Shown here one piece after another: positions 61,525 through 64,000 of a DNA stretch of 64,000 bases. Both the position numbers and the translations under genes were made by a program. The DNA is from Avibacterium sp. 20-132. Its GTDB lineage: Bacteria; Pseudomonadota; Gammaproteobacteria; Enterobacterales; Pasteurellaceae. Position 1 is the first letter of the stretch. Each line of letters begins with the position of its first letter. The DNA is taken from assembly GCF_023611925.1 (NCBI RefSeq), contig NZ_CP091456.1, positions 930,001 through 994,000 of the forward strand, in the 5' to 3' direction. A model generated the notes under the pieces. It did no database searches. It saw only the letters and a program-made list of their open reading frames with translations, and had not been told where the DNA came from.

Positions 61525-62193
61525 ATGATGGAGTTTTATCTTGATACCGCAGACCCAAAACTTGTTAAGCAATTTATTCATTTGCTTCCTATTGATGGGG
61601 TAACGACAAATCCAAGTTTAATCGCACAAGTGGGGCGTCCACTTTCCGATGTATTGAGTGAATTATGCAATATATTAGGAGAAACGCCACATTTATTTGT
61701 TCAAGTATTAGCAAGGGATACGAATGAAATTGTTGAGGAAACATTAAAGTTAAGTGAGAGATATTCTAATTTGGTTATCAAGATTCCAGCAACATTACAA
61801 GGCATCGCTGCAATAAAGCAACTTTCTGCTTTACAGATCCCCACACTCGGTACAGCAGTGTACAGTGCGGGGCAAGGGCTGTTAGCGGCTTTATCTGGCG
61901 CAAATTATATTGCACCTTATGTTAGCAGAATTGATAATCAAGGAGGAAATGGAATAAAAGTAACAGAAGAATTACAAAAATTATTTACCCTGCATAGCAT
62001 CAATACAAAGGTAATGGCGGCGAGTTTTAAAACGACAAGACAGGTTGTTGATTGTTTATTAACAGGGTGTCAAGCTGTAACTGTTGCGCCAGAGATTGTA
62101 CACAAATTTTTGTCAGATCCTGCAGTCTGTGCCGCAATAGCGCAGTTTGAAGATGATTGGAAATTAGCATTTAATCAATCTTTCATTGAATAA
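61525..62193 (+). CDS. fsa: Fructose-6-phosphate aldolase / small transaldolase
   Basis: 222-residue TIM-barrel aldolase of the FSA/TalC group, which cleaves fructose 6-phosphate to dihydroxyacetone and glyceraldehyde 3-phosphate. The start MEFYLDTADPKLVKQF, the TTNPSL motif, and the Schiff-base Lys in LVIKIPAT near residue 89 are seen. AAGGAG precedes the ATG pair at 61525/61528. Its place between srlD and srlM is unlike the E. coli order and would pull product F6P directly into triose metabolism. Transaldolase activity is an alternative. Confidence 0.87.
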   Translation: MMEFYLDTADPKLVKQFIHLLPIDGVTTNPSLIAQVGRPLSDVLSELCNILGETPHLFVQVLARDTNEIVEETLKLSERYSNLVIKIPATLQGIAAIKQLSALQIPTLGTAVYSAGQGLLAALSGANYIAPYVSRIDNQGGNGIKVTEELQKLFTLHSINTKVMAASFKTTRQVVDCLLTGCQAVTVAPEIVHKFLSDPAVCAAIAQFEDDWKLAFNQSFIE

Positions 62194-62237
62194 GTTTTTA
62201 TAATCAATAAAAAAGATCTACAATAGGGGAAAAATCG

Positions 62238-62600
62238 ATGCACAGTATGATAAATTCACTTATTATTGTTGCCATTATCGCGTGGATATTGCAAATTATA
62301 TTGGGGTGGTGGCAAATTTCGCAATTTAATAAGGCATTCGAAATATTGTGTAAACAAGGGAATGTGGGAATCGGTCGAACATCTGGTCGTTTTAACCCCA
62401 AAGTTGTCATTGCCATTGCTTTTGATCATAACCATTGTGTGGTTAATTCAATTATTTTGAAAGGTGTGAGTGTATTTTCTCGCCCTAAACCAATAACAAA
62501 TTTAACAGGATTATTGCATAGCGAAATTGACCCAGAAGCCATTTTCCCGAAAGATAAATCAAGTCAAGATGCTTTAAGGGAGGCCATTCGATTGCGATAA
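62238..62600 (+). CDS. srlM: Glucitol operon activator SrlM (GutM)
   Basis: 120 residues with one N-terminal membrane helix ([24 protein letters not shown]) and a cytosolic domain ([23 protein letters not shown]), as in GutM, which activates the glucitol operon. The ATG at 62238 or 62247 may be used; GGGGAAAAA precedes. It lies between the aldolase gene and srlR. Confidence 0.88.
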   Translation: MHSMINSLIIVAIIAWILQIILGWWQISQFNKAFEILCKQGNVGIGRTSGRFNPKVVIAIAFDHNHCVVNSIILKGVSVFSRPKPITNLTGLLHSEIDPEAIFPKDKSSQDALREAIRLR

Positions 62601-62620
62601 ATCCTAATAATGGATTTACT

Positions 62621-63394
62621 ATGAAACCCAAAGAAAGACAGCTTGCTATTCTAGACTACTTACATACAAATGGAAAAACGCCTGTTGAGCAACTTGCCAA
62701 TTATTTTGCCACAACAGGAACAACAATTCGCAAAGATCTCACCGCACTTGAAAAACAGCAGAAAGTTCTCCGTACCTATGGTGGTGTTGTGTTGGCGGGG
62801 CAAGAAAAAGCAGCCGACATTGAGTTACCTATGACAAATAAAACCCATATTAACTTATTGCAAAAGAAAAAAATTGCAAAAGCCGCAATTGGTTTTTTGA
62901 AAGATGGCGATTCGATTATCATTGATTCAGGGAGTACCGTATTGCAAATGATCCCACACCTAGCGGAATTTAATGACCTGACAATTATGACGAATAGTTT
63001 ACATATAATGAATAGCCTAGCCACCTTAGAAAAAGCACATCAATTGCTAATGTGTGGTGGAACTTTTCGCGCAAGATCAGCATCCTTACATGGAATTTTA
63101 GCCGAATCTACATTTGAAAAATTCTCTTTTGATAAACTATTCATTGGCACGGATGGGCTTGATTTAGAATTAGGATTAACAACATTTAATGAGGTTCATG
63201 GCGTAAGTAAAGCAATGACCAACGCAGCGAAACAAATTATTGTCCTTGCTGATTCTTCCAAATTTGGGCGACGTAGCCCAAATATTGTTTGTCCGTTAGA
63301 AAAAATTGATGTGATTATCACAGATAATTTGCTTGACGAAAAAACACATAATGCGTTACTTGATAAAGGTATTTCTGTCGTTATCGCTGATTAA
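62621..63394 (+). CDS. srlR: Glucitol operon repressor SrlR (DeoR family)
   Basis: 257 residues. The N-terminal DeoR helix-turn-helix reads [58 protein letters not shown], and the C-terminal sugar-phosphate-sensing domain has [13 protein letters not shown] and [19 protein letters not shown]. It ends the operon that it probably represses. A USS core (ACCGCACTT) lies within the helix-turn-helix codons. Confidence 0.91.
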   Translation: MKPKERQLAILDYLHTNGKTPVEQLANYFATTGTTIRKDLTALEKQQKVLRTYGGVVLAGQEKAADIELPMTNKTHINLLQKKKIAKAAIGFLKDGDSIIIDSGSTVLQMIPHLAEFNDLTIMTNSLHIMNSLATLEKAHQLLMCGGTFRARSASLHGILAESTFEKFSFDKLFIGTDGLDLELGLTTFNEVHGVSKAMTNAAKQIIVLADSSKFGRRSPNIVCPLEKIDVIITDNLLDEKTHNALLDKGISVVIAD

Positions 63395-63432
63395 AGAACA
63401 GGAAAGAAAGAGCGCTTTCTTTCCTCAGGTGA

Positions 63433-63837
63433 TTATTGCACGGCAACTTGCACCTTTACCACTTCCCCATCATCAAAATACAAGGTAAGCGGGAAGGGAC
63501 TACCTTGTTTGATTGGGGTGAGTAAATCAAACACCATAATATGTAAGCCACCACGTTTCAAGCTAATGGTTTGTTTAGCGGGGATTTCTATCCCATCAAG
63601 ATCGATCATCTTACCATTTTGCATACCGTGTAAGGCTAGTCGAGAAGGTTGTTCACTTTCAAGTAAGGCAAGATGTACTGCCTCATCGCCTGTGTTTTGT
63701 AATTGCATAAAAATAGCACTAGGCTCACCAGCTTTTTCTGTTGCAAACATTGTTGCCTGAGAAACAAGCATATCCGCTTGACTGATGAGAGGGAAAAGTG
63801 CGGTGTAAATTAATAAAGATTTTTTTATCCACTGCAT
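63433..63837 (-). CDS. Periplasmic copper chaperone PCu(A)C
   Basis: 134 residues with a signal peptide (cleavage near LISQAD, residue 21). The copper site H-x-M pattern is seen as RLALHGMQNGKMIDLDG near residue 68 and LKRGGLHIMVFDLLTPIKQG near residue 93, with the Met and His ligands. PCu(A)C proteins deliver Cu(I) to cytochrome oxidase in the periplasm. A USS core overlaps the signal-peptide codons. Convergent with srlR. The last 163 bp of the window hold its upstream region and nothing else I can name. Confidence 0.87.
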   Translation of the reverse strand: MQWIKKSLLIYTALFPLISQADMLVSQATMFATEKAGEPSAIFMQLQNTGDEAVHLALLESEQPSRLALHGMQNGKMIDLDGIEIPAKQTISLKRGGLHIMVFDLLTPIKQGSPFPLTLYFDDGEVVKVQVAVQ

Positions 63838-64000
63838 TTTTTTCTCCGTTGAAAGGAATAAAGGCTATCGTGCTAGTATAGCAAGAATTTGTTTTACTGG
63901 GGGAATTTTGCTGCTTAGCTTTCAATAACCTATGAAAAATGCTATATTGCCCACACTTTTTAATATTTCTTTCCACATAATGGTTTTTATCTCCTTATGG

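Noticed and set aside
1..64000. tRNA, rRNA or prophage genes
   Set aside because: I looked for cloverleaf-like or conserved rRNA segments and phage structural genes and saw none, though a covariance-model search would be needed to exclude small RNA genes.

Overview
The window looks like the chromosome of a Pasteurellaceae bacterium carrying a Haemophilus-type DNA uptake signal (USS core AAGTGCGGT / ACCGCACTT). This signal recurs throughout the two flanks, often as inverted pairs between genes, and the flanking genes (brnQ, trmL, nfuA, comF, trmN6, srmB, corA, yggTU, tpiA, cpdB, a KefB/C-type antiporter, srl genes) are typical of that family. The genus cannot be fixed from the sequence alone.

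Left flank (1-28.3 kb): housekeeping and transport genes, a lipoprotein whose start is followed by 18 copies of a heptanucleotide (a probable phase-variation switch), a thiosulfate-uptake pair (tsuAB), an autotransporter whose passenger is a PL8 hyaluronate/chondroitin-lyase-like domain, an amino-acid ABC transporter, a PliG-like lysozyme inhibitor, a ROK sugar kinase, an operon of sodium/solute symporter, tiny membrane protein and sulfatase, and cpdB. CRP-like sites stand before the lyase, kinase and symporter genes. Together these suggest catabolite-controlled use of host glycosaminoglycans.

Island (about 28.6-56.4 kb): more GC-rich codon use and Neisseriaceae-type 12-bp uptake sequences (AGGCTGCCTGAA, AGGCTACCTGAA and relatives), mostly as inverted pairs between genes, plus MITE-like repeats that resemble a neisserial intergenic repeat. 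I see no integrase, tRNA or plasmid gene, so natural transformation is the likeliest route. The first part (28.7-43.8 kb) is a set of redox and electrophile-handling genes (FrnE/DsbA-like protein, two thioredoxin-like proteins, OsmC, two nitronate-monooxygenase-like proteins, SDR, Old Yellow Enzyme, two metallo-beta-lactamase-fold proteins in the island as a whole) with their own ArsR, AraC and LysR regulators. The second part is a type I-F CRISPR-Cas system: an array of 11 repeats, csy4-csy3-csy2-csy1, cas2-3 and cas1, next to an IS1016-like element that has cut a small membrane-protein gene.

The most striking observation lies between csy1 and cas2-3. Two degenerate CRISPR repeats flank a 19-nt pseudo-spacer, preceded by a good promoter and ending in a hairpin plus T tract. 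The pseudo-spacer matches a site directly upstream of the csy1 -35 box at 16 of 19 positions, the mismatches fall exactly at positions 6, 12 and 18 (the bases flipped out in type I complexes), and a CC PAM adjoins the site. This is a strong candidate for a crRNA-like RNA with which the Csy complex represses its own genes.

Right flank (56.6-64 kb): a KefB/C-type antiporter, a CRP-controlled glucitol PTS operon (srlA, srlE, srlB, srlD, an fsa-like aldolase, srlM, srlR) and a periplasmic PCu(A)C copper chaperone.
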